Assembly: GCA_003241055.1 (NCBI GenBank)
Contig: QFOD01000003.1
Span: 124,001-188,000 of the forward strand
Direction of reading: 5' to 3'
Source of the DNA: Roseateles depolymerans
Lineage (GTDB): Bacteria > Pseudomonadota > Gammaproteobacteria > Burkholderiales > Burkholderiaceae_C
Length of the DNA: 64,000 nt
Positions 15,835-25,403 of the stretch are shown here, piece by piece (position 1 is the first letter of the stretch; the number at the start of each line of letters is the position of its first letter). The notes beneath the pieces are model-generated. The model saw only the letters and a program-made list of their open reading frames with translations. It did no database searches and had not been told where the DNA came from. The translations under genes were made by a program, and so were the position numbers.

Positions 15835-16171
15835 CCTGCAACCGGCCATTCACCGGCCGGAAGGCAGCGCGCATTCTCGCATGGGCCCTGCAGGCCCCGA
15901 CCCGTCGCCCTGTGGCGAGGGCACGGCGTGATGCGCCGCTGCGTTTCGGGGGCGTCAGACCGGGTTGGCGTGACGGAGTTCCTTTCAAAATCGATTAAAA
16001 CGATAAAAATGAGATCAACGCTCATCAAGGGGAATGCCTCCGGTGAGGCCGTCAGGTGTGGCCGCGCCCCCCATCGATAATGCCTCGTGGCACTGGGGAT
16101 GAGGGGCAGGCCAGGGCACCTGATAGCGATCCCACGATGATTGCGAAGACCCTGAGTCGAGAGGAGATGGA
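15835..16171. other. Intergenic region upstream of the GGDEF gene, with AT-rich island
   Basis: These 337 bases contain no gene I can support. Positions 15976-16026 are unusually AT-rich and hold the near-dyad ATCGATTAAAACGAT and a small hairpin ATGAG-N7-CTCAT (16009-16025). This is the natural place for the promoter of the GGDEF gene and, on the other strand close to 15835, of tRNA-Arg. I cannot assign -35/-10 boxes with confidence. Confidence 0.5.
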
Positions 16172-18064
16172 GTGGATCGGCTGATACAGCGTCAAAGCCA
16201 GACGCAGTCGCTGCGCGCGATTGCCGGCTGGATCGTGCTGGGGAATCTGCTGCTGGCGTCCGTGCTGGTGGTGGCCGCGCTTTTTGATCTGGACTCCAGC
16301 CGCGTGGCCCACACCGACAAGGCGCGCGAGACGGCAGACAACCTGGCGCACAGCCTCAGCATCGAACTCGCGGCCGAGTTCAAACTGGTGGACAACGCGC
16401 TCACCACGGTCGCACAGCGCTATCGCCGCATCGAGGGCCGCCCGGAAGCCGAGGCCGAGTTGAAGCAGGTGCTGCTCGAGCAGGAGCGGCTGATCCCGTT
16501 CGTGCGCGCGGTGCGGGTGACCGATGCCAGGGGGCGGGTGGTGCTGGGCCTGCCGGAGGGCATGGACAGCTATTCCATCGCGGGTCGCGACTACTTTCTG
16601 GAGGCCAGCCAGGCCTCGCAGACCGTGGTGTCCGAGCCGCTTTTCAGCCGGGTCTTCAACGACTGGTGCGTGATCGTGGCCCGGCGCCTGGATGGTGCAG
16701 ACGGTCGTCTGCATGGCGTCATTTATGCCGTGATGTCGCAGGACCATTTCAAGCAGCAGTTCTCGCGCCTGGCCATTGGCGATCAGGGGGCGATTTCTTT
16801 GCGATCGGACTCCATGCGGCTGGTGGCCCGTTACTCGGCGTCCGACCCGGCGGGTTCGGCTGGCCTGGGTGCGCAGGACGTGTCGGCCGCGCTGCGCGAG
16901 CACATCGCGGACAACGCCCAGGCGGGTTGGTACGTGGCGCCGACGGCCGTGGACAAGGTCGAACGGCTCACCACCTATCGGCGCCTGCCCGGCTACCCCT
17001 TCACGGTGCTGACCGGCGTCAGTTCGCAGACCTACCTGGCTGCCTGGCGGGCCGATGCCCAGCGTCTCTGGGCCTTTACCGCGCTGCTGCTGGGGCTGAT
17101 CGCATTCGGCTCGGTCTTCCTGTACCGCCAGCACAGGCGCCAGTACAAGGTGGCGGCCTATGCGCGGCGGTTGGCCGTGGAGCAGAACCTGCTGCTGGAC
17201 AACGACATGGTCGGCATGGTGCGGGTGCGCGATCGGCGCGTCATCTGGGCGAACCGCGCGGTGGGCCGGTTGCTGGGCCGAGGTGAAGAAACGCTGATCG
17301 GCGAATCCACTCGCGTGGTCTATCTGGACGACGAGGCCTTCGACGAAGTGGGGCGCCTGGCCTACGCCGCGCTACAGGGCGACGGACGCTTCAGGACACA
17401 GATCCAGATGCGCACCGCCGACGGCCGGGATCTCTGGGTGGACCTGAGCGGTGCGGCGGTCAACGAGTCGGAGTCCGTCTGGATGATGGTGGACGTGGAC
17501 AAGCTCAAGCGCAGCGAGGCGCTGGCCCAGCATCTGGCGCTGCACGACCCGCTGACCGGCCTGGCCAACCGCCGGCTGTTCGAGGAGCACCTGAGCCTCG
17601 GCTTGGCGCATGCCCAGCGCACCGGGCACGGCCTGGCGCTCTGCTACATGGATCTCGACGGCTTCAAGCCGATCAACGACAGCCATGGGCACGAGGCGGG
17701 CGATGAGGTGCTGAAGGAGGTCGGCAGCCGGCTGCGGCGCGAACTGCGGGCCAACGATTCGGTGGCCCGGCTGGGCGGTGACGAATTCGCCTGGCTGCTC
17801 ACCGGCGTCAACGACGAGGCCCGGGCCTTGGCGCTGCTGGAACGCTGCGAGGAGGTGATCCAGCGCCCCATCCCGCTGTCCAGCGGGGCCGTGGTGCAGG
17901 TGGCCTGCAGCATCGGCCTGGCTTTCAGTGGCCGTCATGGCAGCAGCAGCGAAGACCTGCTCGCCGCCGCCGACGACGCAATGTACCGCGCGAAGCGGTC
18001 GGGCCGTGGCCATGTGCGGGTGGCGGGCGGGCTCGAGCCCGTCGATCCTGCCCGCGCGGCCTGA
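16172..18064 (+). CDS. Membrane sensor diguanylate cyclase (dCache-PAS-GGDEF)
   Basis: A 630-residue inner-membrane protein that should make cyclic di-GMP from two GTP. Order: short cytosolic N-terminus, helix 1 (about 20-42), periplasmic double-Cache sensor (about 43-300; DYFLEAS and GHTLT-like blocks), helix 2 (about 303-325), PAS domain (about 335-450), GGDEF domain (about 465-625). The active site is intact as LGGDEF, and the inhibitory I-site RAND lies five residues before it. The start codon is GTG 16172, six bases after GAGGAG (16161-16166). It has no EAL domain, so it is a pure cyclase. The ligand of the Cache domain is unknown. Confidence 0.93.
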   Translation: MDRLIQRQSQTQSLRAIAGWIVLGNLLLASVLVVAALFDLDSSRVAHTDKARETADNLAHSLSIELAAEFKLVDNALTTVAQRYRRIEGRPEAEAELKQVLLEQERLIPFVRAVRVTDARGRVVLGLPEGMDSYSIAGRDYFLEASQASQTVVSEPLFSRVFNDWCVIVARRLDGADGRLHGVIYAVMSQDHFKQQFSRLAIGDQGAISLRSDSMRLVARYSASDPAGSAGLGAQDVSAALREHIADNAQAGWYVAPTAVDKVERLTTYRRLPGYPFTVLTGVSSQTYLAAWRADAQRLWAFTALLLGLIAFGSVFLYRQHRRQYKVAAYARRLAVEQNLLLDNDMVGMVRVRDRRVIWANRAVGRLLGRGEETLIGESTRVVYLDDEAFDEVGRLAYAALQGDGRFRTQIQMRTADGRDLWVDLSGAAVNESESVWMMVDVDKLKRSEALAQHLALHDPLTGLANRRLFEEHLSLGLAHAQRTGHGLALCYMDLDGFKPINDSHGHEAGDEVLKEVGSRLRRELRANDSVARLGGDEFAWLLTGVNDEARALALLERCEEVIQRPIPLSSGAVVQVACSIGLAFSGRHGSSSEDLLAAADDAMYRAKRSGRGHVRVAGGLEPVDPARAA

Positions 18065-18077
18065 CCCCTCGGAATGC

Positions 18078-18106
18078 AAAAAGCCCCGGCCGGGCGGCTG
18101 GGGCTT
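18078..18106 (-). terminator. Rho-independent terminator between convergent genes
   Basis: AGCCCC (18082-18087) and GGGGCT (18100-18105) form the stem. Read on the reverse strand the hairpin ends in TTTTT (18082-18078), so it mainly stops the alpha/beta hydrolase transcript. It also lies 14 bases after the GGDEF stop. Confidence 0.75.
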
Positions 18107-18128
18107 GGGCAGCGGAGGGCTGCGCGGA

Positions 18129-19109
18129 TCAGGCCTTGAAGAAGGCCAGCATGTCCGGGTTGATCAGCTCGGGGTGGGTCGCGAACAGGCCGTGCGACAG
18201 ACCCGGGTAGACCTTGAGCTGGGCGCCCTTGATCAGCTTGGACGACAGCAGGGCCGAGTTGCCGATGGGCACGATCTGGTCGTCGTCACCGTGGATCACC
18301 AGCGTCGGCACGGTGATCTTCTTCAGGTCTTCGGTGAAGTCGGTCTCGGAGAAGGCCTTCACGCCTTCGTAGTGAGCCAGCACCGAGCCCATCATGCCCT
18401 GGTAGACCCAGTGCTCGCGCAGGCCTTCGGAGACCTTGGCGTTCGGGCGGTTGAAGCCATAGAACGGGATGGTCAGGTCCTTGTAGAACTGCGGACGGTT
18501 GTTGGCCACGCCGGCGCGGATGCCGTCGAACACGTCCATCGGCAGGCCGCCCGGGTAGGCGGCGGTCTTCAGCATGATGGGGGGCACGGCCGAGATCAGC
18601 ACGGCCTTGGCGACGCGCTTGCTGCCGTGGCGGCCGATGTAGTGCGCGACCTCGCCGCCACCGGTGGAGTGACCCACGTGGATGGCGTTCTTCAGGTTCA
18701 GGTGCTCGGTGACCGCGGCCAGGTCATCGGCGTAGTGATCCATGTCGTGGCCGGTGGCGACCTGGCTGGAACGGCCATGACCGCGGCGGTCATGGGCGAT
18801 GACGCGGTAGCCCTTCTGGAGGAAGTACAGCATCTGGGCGTCCCAGTCGTCGCTGCTCAGCGGCCAGCCGTGCGAGAAGACGATGGGTTGGGCCGACTTG
18901 TCGCCCCAGTCCTTGTAGAAGATCTGGACGCCGTCCTTGGTGGTGACGTAGCTCATGGGGGGAACTCCTTGCGTTGCGGGGGATTGTTTGGAAGCAGCGG
19001 CGGCCAGGGCCGAGCCGGGCAGTGCCGCGGTGGCGGCCAGACCCGCGCCGCTGAGCAGCAGTTCGCGACGCGACAGCTGCAGGAGGGCGGACTGTTGGTG
19101 GTTTGACAC
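18129..19109 (-). CDS. Alpha/beta hydrolase, non-heme chloroperoxidase/arylesterase type, with Tat signal
   Basis: The core (275 residues from ATG 18956) is the standard length of this family: MSYVTTKDGVQIFYKDWG, oxyanion segment SHGWP, nucleophile Ser97 in GHSTGG, acid in HGDDDQIVP and His in GLSHGLF. In frame upstream is a twin-arginine signal (SRRELLLSGAGLAATAALPG). With GTG 19109 as the start the protein has 326 residues and would be exported folded. Both starts have an AAGGAG at a workable distance (upstream of GTG 19109 and of ATG 18956). The enzyme could hydrolyse esters or perhydrolyse acids; the substrate is unknown. I report the long form. Confidence 0.85.
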   Translation of the reverse strand: MSNHQQSALLQLSRRELLLSGAGLAATAALPGSALAAAASKQSPATQGVPPMSYVTTKDGVQIFYKDWGDKSAQPIVFSHGWPLSSDDWDAQMLYFLQKGYRVIAHDRRGHGRSSQVATGHDMDHYADDLAAVTEHLNLKNAIHVGHSTGGGEVAHYIGRHGSKRVAKAVLISAVPPIMLKTAAYPGGLPMDVFDGIRAGVANNRPQFYKDLTIPFYGFNRPNAKVSEGLREHWVYQGMMGSVLAHYEGVKAFSETDFTEDLKKITVPTLVIHGDDDQIVPIGNSALLSSKLIKGAQLKVYPGLSHGLFATHPELINPDMLAFFKA

Positions 19110-19348
19110 CGTGGACTCCTTGGTGATGACGGCCACCCTCGAGAGCGGCCGTTCTGCCGGGAGGGCAGCGATGTCATTCTGTGAAGCCAGCCCTGATCGC
19201 ACGACTGTCTTGGGCGGGGGCCGCGAATAGGCCCAAAGGCCTCCCGCGCACCGCCCCCAGTGGGTGTCAGGCCGTGGGTTGGCCTTAGCATTGCGCCGGC
19301 CCGCCATAGTCGCTGCGGGCAGCTTTTCCAGAGCCCTTTGCTGCCTTG

Positions 19349-22300
19349 ATGTTGCCTGCCCTGTCGCCTCGACCGCTGGCTTGCCCCGCTGCCCGTCGCG
19401 AGCCCGTCTGGCGGGCTGCGTTGCGGCCGTTTCTGATCCTGCTCTGGGCGTTGTGCGGTCTGCTCGCCTGGACGACCGTTTGGTCGACGCCGCTTGAGAG
19501 CGCGCTGCCGCTGCAACGCACCGTCTACGCACCGCAGCAGGGCGCGCCCACGCCGCTCAACAACCTGGTGCAGGGCCGTGACGGCCTGCTGTGGCTGGGC
19601 ACGGAATCGGGGCTGGTCAGCTTCGACGGCGTGCAGTTCCGCCGTTTCGTCGCGCGCCGTGGCCCGCAGCTGCCCAACGATGCCATCTATGGCATGGCGG
19701 TGGACGGTGGGGGGGGGATCTCTGGGTGGGCTTTCGCTACGGCGGTGTCTACCGGATCGGCGACGGCGTGGTGACGCCGCTGCGGGAGGGCCTGCCTGAG
19801 CGCAGCGTGATGCATCTGCTGTTTGACCATCAAGGTCAGGCCTGGGCAGGCACCACCGCCGGCCTCTTCCGTTGGCGGGTTGACCGGTGGGTGCCCGAGT
19901 TGGCGGATGACGCTATGCCCGTGCCTCAGGTCAAGTCGGGCACCATGGCGATCGACCGCCAGGGCGCGCTGTGGGTGGACTCCCCCCAGGGCTTGTTCCG
20001 GCGGGTTCCCGGTGGCACGTTGCGGCGCCTGCGAGATGGCTCGGGTGCCAGCGAAATGGTGCGTGACGAACATGGCGAGCTGTGGTGGTCTACCCCCGAG
20101 CGCCTGGTGGCCCTGACGGGCGAGGGGCCGGCCAAGGCGTTCATGCCCCAGGGCCGTGCGGCGCATTGGCCGGTGGCGGTGGAACGGGCCCAGTTGCAAT
20201 ACGTTGATCGTGCAGGCCAGGCCTGGCTGAGTGATGGCCTGGGCCTGCTGCGGGTGTCCGCAGAAGACCTGCGCCGACATGTGCGTCATCCCGCTGATCC
20301 GGTGCCGGTGTCGCGCTTGCCCCTGGTGGCAGGTGAGGGCGAGGGTGGGGTGGGTGTCATGCAGGACCGTGAGGGCAACCTCTGGGTGTATTCGGCCCAG
20401 CGCCTGGAGAAACTGCAGCCGCGTCGCCTGCAGGCCTTGGAGCTTGCGGGCCGGCCTCTGGGCGCCGCAGCGCTGGCGGTGGACGGCGCGGGCAGCTTGT
20501 GGCTGGCGCACCTGACCGAAGGTCTGCTGCAGGTGCCTGCTGGAGCCTCGGTGCCGCAGCAACGGGTGGCACAGGTGAACTGGGACGCCAGCGCGCTGGC
20601 CGCCGATGCGGCCGGCGTGGCCTGGGTGTCACCTGTGCGCAGCCTGCAACTGGCCGCAGCGCCTGGCGCTCTGCCTCATCCGCTGCCCGGCGGCCTGGAT
20701 GGCGGGGCGCGTCCTCAATCCCTGGCCCGTCTGGGCGGTACCCTGTGGCTGGCCATGACCGGGACCGGCCTGCACCGACTGGGCCCGCAGGGCTGGGAGG
20801 CGGTGGGGCCGGCACTGGGCCTGCCAGCCGCGCCGCCGCTGAGTCTGTTTGCCGACGAGCGCGACGCTTCGCTGTGGCTGGGCTATACCGACCAGCAGGT
20901 CTGGCGAGTGCGGGCCGGCCATGCGCAAGGCTTTGGCCCGGATCAGGGCCTGGACATGGGTGGTGTGCTGGCGATGGCGCCGGGCCGCGGCGGCCTGTGG
21001 CTGGGCGGGCGTGACGGCGTGGCCTGGTTCGACGGGCGGCGCTTTCGGCGCCTGCTGGGGGCCTTGGCGCCGCCGCTGCAGGGCGTGTCCGGCCTGGTGG
21101 AAACGCCCGAGGGCGAGCTGTGGTTCAACGGCGTGGCCGGCGTGGGGCGTATCTCGCGCGAGGAGTTGCTGGCCTGGCACCGCGACTCGCGTCACCGGCC
21201 GGCAGTGGAGCTGTTCGCTCAGGATGACGGCCTCGAAGGCTTCGCACCCATGCTGCGGCCGGTGCCCAGTGCCGCGTGCACGCCGGACGGGCGGCTGTGG
21301 TTCGCCACCAAGCTGGGCGTGTTTTGGCTGGACCCGTCGCGGGTGCTGCGCAACCCGATCGCGGCCCAGGCGCTGATCCAGGCGGTGCGCACCGGCGAGC
21401 AGGAACTGGACCCGCGCTCACCCGCCCTGCCGCGCGGTGCACGCTCGCTGGAGATCGACTACACCGCCGCCAGCCTGACCCGTCCGGCCGGCGTGCGCTT
21501 CTGGTACCGGCTGGAGGGCGTGGACGAGGGCTGGCAGGCGGCCGGTGCGCGCCGCAGCGCGTTCTACAGCAACCTGGCACCGGGGGACTACCGCTTCGAA
21601 GTGGTGGCGGCTAACGAGGACGGTCTGCGCGGCCCACCCACCGCGCTGGTGTTCTCCATCCCGGCCGCCTTTTGGCAGACCGGCGCATTCAAACTGCTGC
21701 TGTTGGCAGTTGGCCTGCTGCTGTTATGGGGCGCCCACCGACTGCGGCTGCGGGCGGTGTCGCAGCGCTGGCGTCTGCGCCTGGAGGGGCGGCTGGCCGA
21801 GCGCGGCCGCATCGCGCGTGATCTGCACGACCATCTGCTGCAGGGCGTGCAGGCGCTGGTGCTGCGGCTGCATGTGATCGCCAGCGACCTGCGCCCGGAA
21901 GACAAGACCCGGCACCGCCTGGAAGGCTTGCTGGACGAGGCCGAGGCGCTGGCGGGCCAGACTCGTGACCAAGTCAGTGGCCTGCGCCTGCAGCCCACCG
22001 ACTTGGGTCAGCTGTTCAACGCCTTGCAGGCTCTGGGCCAGGGCCTGGCCGCCAGCAGCGGCGTGCAGTTCGAGGCCCGGTTGCAGGGGCGGCCGGGCGA
22101 GCTGTCGCCGGCGGCGGCCGAAGAGGTCTATGGCGTGGCCCGAGAGGCGCTCAGCAACGCCTTTCGCCATGCGCGGCCGCAGCGCGTGTGGCTGACGCTG
22201 GGCCAGGGTGAGGCGGGCGGCTGGCTCAGCGTGCGGGATGACGGCGTGGGCTTTGCGCCGGCGGCAGATACGCCCGGTGAGCCCGGGCACTGGGGGCTGT

Positions 22301-22404
22301 TGGGCATGCGTGAGCGAGCCCAGCGCCTGGGGGCCAGGCTGACGTGGCACAGGCCGGCCGAAGGCGGCACCGAGCTGCACCTGGCCTGGCCGGCGCAGCC
22401 CTAG
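19349..22404 (+). pseudogene. Two-component-propeller sensor histidine kinase, frameshifted
   Basis: Frame one (ATG 19349, TTG 19346 just before it) encodes a membrane or signal segment and the first propeller blades (NNLVQGRDGLLWLGTESGL) to a run of nine G at 19709-19717. The reading then continues in another frame (DLWVGFRYGGVYRIGDG) to 22404. One more G would join them into about 1018 residues: a double seven-bladed periplasmic propeller, a Y_Y_Y domain (about residues 690-760), one transmembrane helix, a HisKA_3 dimerisation domain with phospho-acceptor RDLHDHLLQG, and a HATPase domain (DDGVGF, GLLGMRERA). No response regulator lies next to it. As given the protein is truncated before the kinase. 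Confidence 0.87.
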
Positions 22405-23567
22405 GCCCGCTGGCCCGCCGGCAGGGCCGGCGCGGGGGCGAAGTTGCCCGGCAGCCAGCGGTCGCGCAACGCCAGAAAAGGCAGCTCCACACCGCGGTAC
22501 AGCAGCCAGCCGCCCAGCAGGCAGGCAGCGGTGACGATCAGCGCCGCCGCGCCCGAGGCGGCGGCGATGCCGGCCCAGGCCAGCGGCTTGAGCAGCACGA
22601 AGGCGATGGGCTTGTGCGTGAGGTAGAGCGCGTAGGACCAGCGCGCCAGCGGGTTCGCGCCGGGCAGGCGCCAGCGCGCCAGCGGGCCACCCGGGCACAG
22701 TGACGCGCTCAGCAGCAGCGCAAAGGCCCAGGCCAGCGCGCTGTAGCCCACGGTGGTCATCGCATGGCCGTAGCCATAACCGTCGATGTAGTAGCCCTGC
22801 AGCAGCAGCGCGCCCATCAGCGCGCAGGCGGCCAGCCCCAGCGCCAGCAGCCGCCGCGGCATGGCCATCAGCGCCGCCCAGGCGCGCGGGTGGCCGTGCT
22901 TGAGCAGCGCGACGGCCACGCCGGGCAGGAACTCGTCCAGCCTGGAGAGGCTGGCGTAATAGACGTTGGGGTAATAGCCCTGCACCGCGTCGCCGGCCTC
23001 CAGGCCGTAGCGGCGCCACAGGTGGTCGCGCCAGAGGCAGGCGGCCAGCGTCAGCAGCGCGATCAGGCCCCAGGCCAGCGTGCGGCGGTGGCGCCCCAGC
23101 CGGCTGCCCAGCAGCAGCGCGGCCGGCAGCAGCAGGTAGAACTGTTCCTCGATGCACAGCGACCAGGCATGCGAAAACGCCGTGCCGGGTTGCAGATTGA
23201 TGTTCTGCGTGAAGCTCAGGAAGCGCCACAGCGGCGGCGGCTCGCGGCCGCCCAGCGCCGGTGACAGCAGCCAGAAGGCCGCCAGCACCACGTAGAAGTT
23301 GGGCAGGGTGCGCAGCAGCCGCCGGCCATAGAAGCGTGGCAGCGACAGCGTCTCGCCGCGCCGCAGCCCGCCCAGCAGCTGGTTGGCGATCAGGTAGCCG
23401 CTCAGCACGAAGAACAGGTCCACGCCCACCCAGCCGATCTCGCTGAACCAGCCGAAGGTCCACTCGCGGCTGACGAACAGCGCGTAGTGGTAGACGTAGA
23501 CCAGCAGGATGGCGGCGGCGCGCAGGGCGTCCAGGCCGTGTTGACGATGCGATGCGGGGGAGCTCAT
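22401..23567 (-). CDS. Acyltransferase 3 family membrane protein (OafA/YrhL type)
   Basis: A 388-residue polytopic membrane protein that O-acylates sugars or other surface molecules. The N-terminal signature GLDALRAAAILLVYVYHY is followed by EIGWVGVDLFFVLSGYLIA with its R/K-rich neighbour FYGRRLLRTLPNFYV, and about ten hydrophobic helices run to the end. There is no C-terminal SGNH domain. The start is ATG 23567. The gene converges on the histidine kinase, and the two stop codons share the palindrome CTAG (22401-22404). Acyl donor and acceptor are unknown. Confidence 0.9.
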   Translation of the reverse strand: MSSPASHRQHGLDALRAAAILLVYVYHYALFVSREWTFGWFSEIGWVGVDLFFVLSGYLIANQLLGGLRRGETLSLPRFYGRRLLRTLPNFYVVLAAFWLLSPALGGREPPPLWRFLSFTQNINLQPGTAFSHAWSLCIEEQFYLLLPAALLLGSRLGRHRRTLAWGLIALLTLAACLWRDHLWRRYGLEAGDAVQGYYPNVYYASLSRLDEFLPGVAVALLKHGHPRAWAALMAMPRRLLALGLAACALMGALLLQGYYIDGYGYGHAMTTVGYSALAWAFALLLSASLCPGGPLARWRLPGANPLARWSYALYLTHKPIAFVLLKPLAWAGIAAASGAAALIVTAACLLGGWLLYRGVELPFLALRDRWLPGNFAPAPALPAGQRA

Positions 23568-23645
23568 GGGGCGGCGTGCGGGCGGGGCCGCGCATCTTCG
23601 CCGCATCAGCGGCCCGCCGCATCGGGGTTGACGGCGAGGGGAGGG

Positions 23646-25403
23646 TCAGAAGCTGGCCCAGTCTCCGTCGTCTGCCGCCTGCAACGCCAGCGCGGGTCGC
23701 GGTTGCGGGCGGGGCGCCGGGGCACTGGCCCTGGACACGGGGGCGGCAGGCGCTGGCGCCCGCGCCTCGGCGGCCTTGGCAGCAGGGGCGGTGAGGGGCG
23801 CTGCAGCAGGGGCAGGTCTTGCGCCCGCCTGCAGCCGGAACACCGCCACGGCGCTGACCAGCTGCTGCGCCTGCTGACGCAGGCTCTCCGCGGCGGCCGC
23901 GCTTTCCTCCACCAGCGCCGCGTTCTGCTGGGTGGCCTGGTCCATCTGGCCCACCGCCTCGCTGACCTGCCGGATGTCGCGGCTCTGCTCCGTGGAAGCC
24001 GCCGAGATCTCGGCCACGATGTCGCTGACGCGGCGGATCGCGCCGACGATGTCCTGCATGGTGGCGCCGGCCTGGTCCACCAGCCCCGAGCGCTGTTCCA
24101 CCTGCTCGACGTTGCGGCTGATCAGGCTCTTGATCTCGCGCGCGGCCTCGGCCGAACGCTGCGCCAGTGTGCGCACCTCGCCGGCCACCACGGCGAAGCC
24201 ACGGCCCTGCTCGCCGGCCCGGGCGGCCTCCACGGCAGCATTCAGCGCCAGGATGTTGGTCTGGAACGCGATGCCGTCGATCACGCCGATGATGTCGCCG
24301 ATCCTGCGGCTGCTGTCGCTGATGCCCTGCATGGTGCTGACCACGCGGGCCACGACCTCGCCGCCCTGCGTGGCGACCTGGGCCGCCCCCTGGGCCAGCT
24401 GGTTGGCCTGGCCGGCGCTGTTGGCGTTGTGGTCGACGGTGCTGCCCAGCTGCTCCATGGACGCCGTGGTCTGCTGCAATGCGCTGGCCTGTTCTTCGGT
24501 GCGCTGGCTGAGGTCGCCGTTGCCGGTGGCGATCTGGCTGGAGCCGGTGGCGATGCTGTCGCTGCTGGCGCGCACCTGGGCGACGATGCTCGCCAGGCTG
24601 GCCTGCATGTGGGCCAGCGAGGCCAGCACGCTGCCGGCAGGGGCCTGCTGTGCGTTCGGCAGGCTGCTCAGGTCACCCTCGGCCACGCGCTGTGCGGCGG
24701 CGCCCAGCTCGCCCGGCTCGGCGCCCAGCATGCGGCCCAGGTAGCGGGCGAACTGCCAGCTCAGCAGCAGGCCCGCCACGGCCGCAAGCGCCGCAAGGCC
24801 CAGCATCAGGGCGGCATCCCGGTGGGCCTGCTCCTGCGAGTCGTGGGCGCGCGTCAGGGCAAGCTGCCGTTGCGTTTCGTTGGATTCGTCGACGAGCTTG
24901 AACAGTTCGGTCTGCGACGCGGCGGCGTCCTTGGTCAGCACCCGCACGGCGTCGTCGACCTGGCCCTGCGTGCTCAGACTGACCACCTGATGGATCTGGC
25001 GCATCAGAACGGCGCGGATGTCCTGCATCCGCTGCAGCAGCGCGCGGTCCTCGGGCAGTACGGTGAGCCGGTCCAGCTCGGCCATCAGCTTGTCATTCAG
25101 CCCATCCAGCTCGCCAACCCGGCGGCGCTGCTGCTCTACATAGCCACTGTCCTTGCCGAGCATGGAATTGCGGACCACGCGGCCGATGATGTGGACGTTG
25201 TCGCGCAGGCGGGTGAACTTCTCCACCTTGGCCATCCGGTTGTCGGCTATTTCTTCGAGGCTGTCGGCCAGCTTGCTCTGCTGCCAGCTGCTGGCCAGTG
25301 CAATCAGCACGGTCAGTGCGATGACGAGCGAGAAGGTCAGCATCAGCCGTGTGGCCACGCGCATGGGGCGGCCCGCGTGGGCGGCGTTGTTCGAGGTCAT
25401 CAT
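23646..25403 (-). CDS. Methyl-accepting chemotaxis protein
   Basis: A 585-residue chemoreceptor. Helix 1 (TRLMLTFSLVIALTVLIALA), a four-helix-bundle type periplasmic sensor (about 45-190), helix 2 (ALMLGLAALAAVAGLLLSW), a HAMP segment, and a long signalling coiled coil with hairpin tip IIGVIDGIAFQTNILALNAA and GRGFAVVAGEVRTLAQRS. Methylation-type QQTTASMEQL and EESAAAAESL segments flank it. A Pro/Ala-rich linker leads to a C-terminal DWASF, which matches the xWxxF pentapeptide tether for CheR/CheB. Starts: ATG 25403 or 25400. No other che genes are in the window, so it feeds a pathway encoded elsewhere. Confidence 0.95.
   Translation of the reverse strand: MMTSNNAAHAGRPMRVATRLMLTFSLVIALTVLIALASSWQQSKLADSLEEIADNRMAKVEKFTRLRDNVHIIGRVVRNSMLGKDSGYVEQQRRRVGELDGLNDKLMAELDRLTVLPEDRALLQRMQDIRAVLMRQIHQVVSLSTQGQVDDAVRVLTKDAAASQTELFKLVDESNETQRQLALTRAHDSQEQAHRDAALMLGLAALAAVAGLLLSWQFARYLGRMLGAEPGELGAAAQRVAEGDLSSLPNAQQAPAGSVLASLAHMQASLASIVAQVRASSDSIATGSSQIATGNGDLSQRTEEQASALQQTTASMEQLGSTVDHNANSAGQANQLAQGAAQVATQGGEVVARVVSTMQGISDSSRRIGDIIGVIDGIAFQTNILALNAAVEAARAGEQGRGFAVVAGEVRTLAQRSAEAAREIKSLISRNVEQVEQRSGLVDQAGATMQDIVGAIRRVSDIVAEISAASTEQSRDIRQVSEAVGQMDQATQQNAALVEESAAAAESLRQQAQQLVSAVAVFRLQAGARPAPAAAPLTAPAAKAAEARAPAPAAPVSRASAPAPRPQPRPALALQAADDGDWASF

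Noticed and set aside
15981..16006. A possible flagellar (FliA-type) promoter, TTTCAAAA...CGATAA, before the GGDEF gene
   Set aside because: The spacing between the elements is about 8 bases instead of about 11, and the -10 part lacks GCC. The match is too weak to claim.
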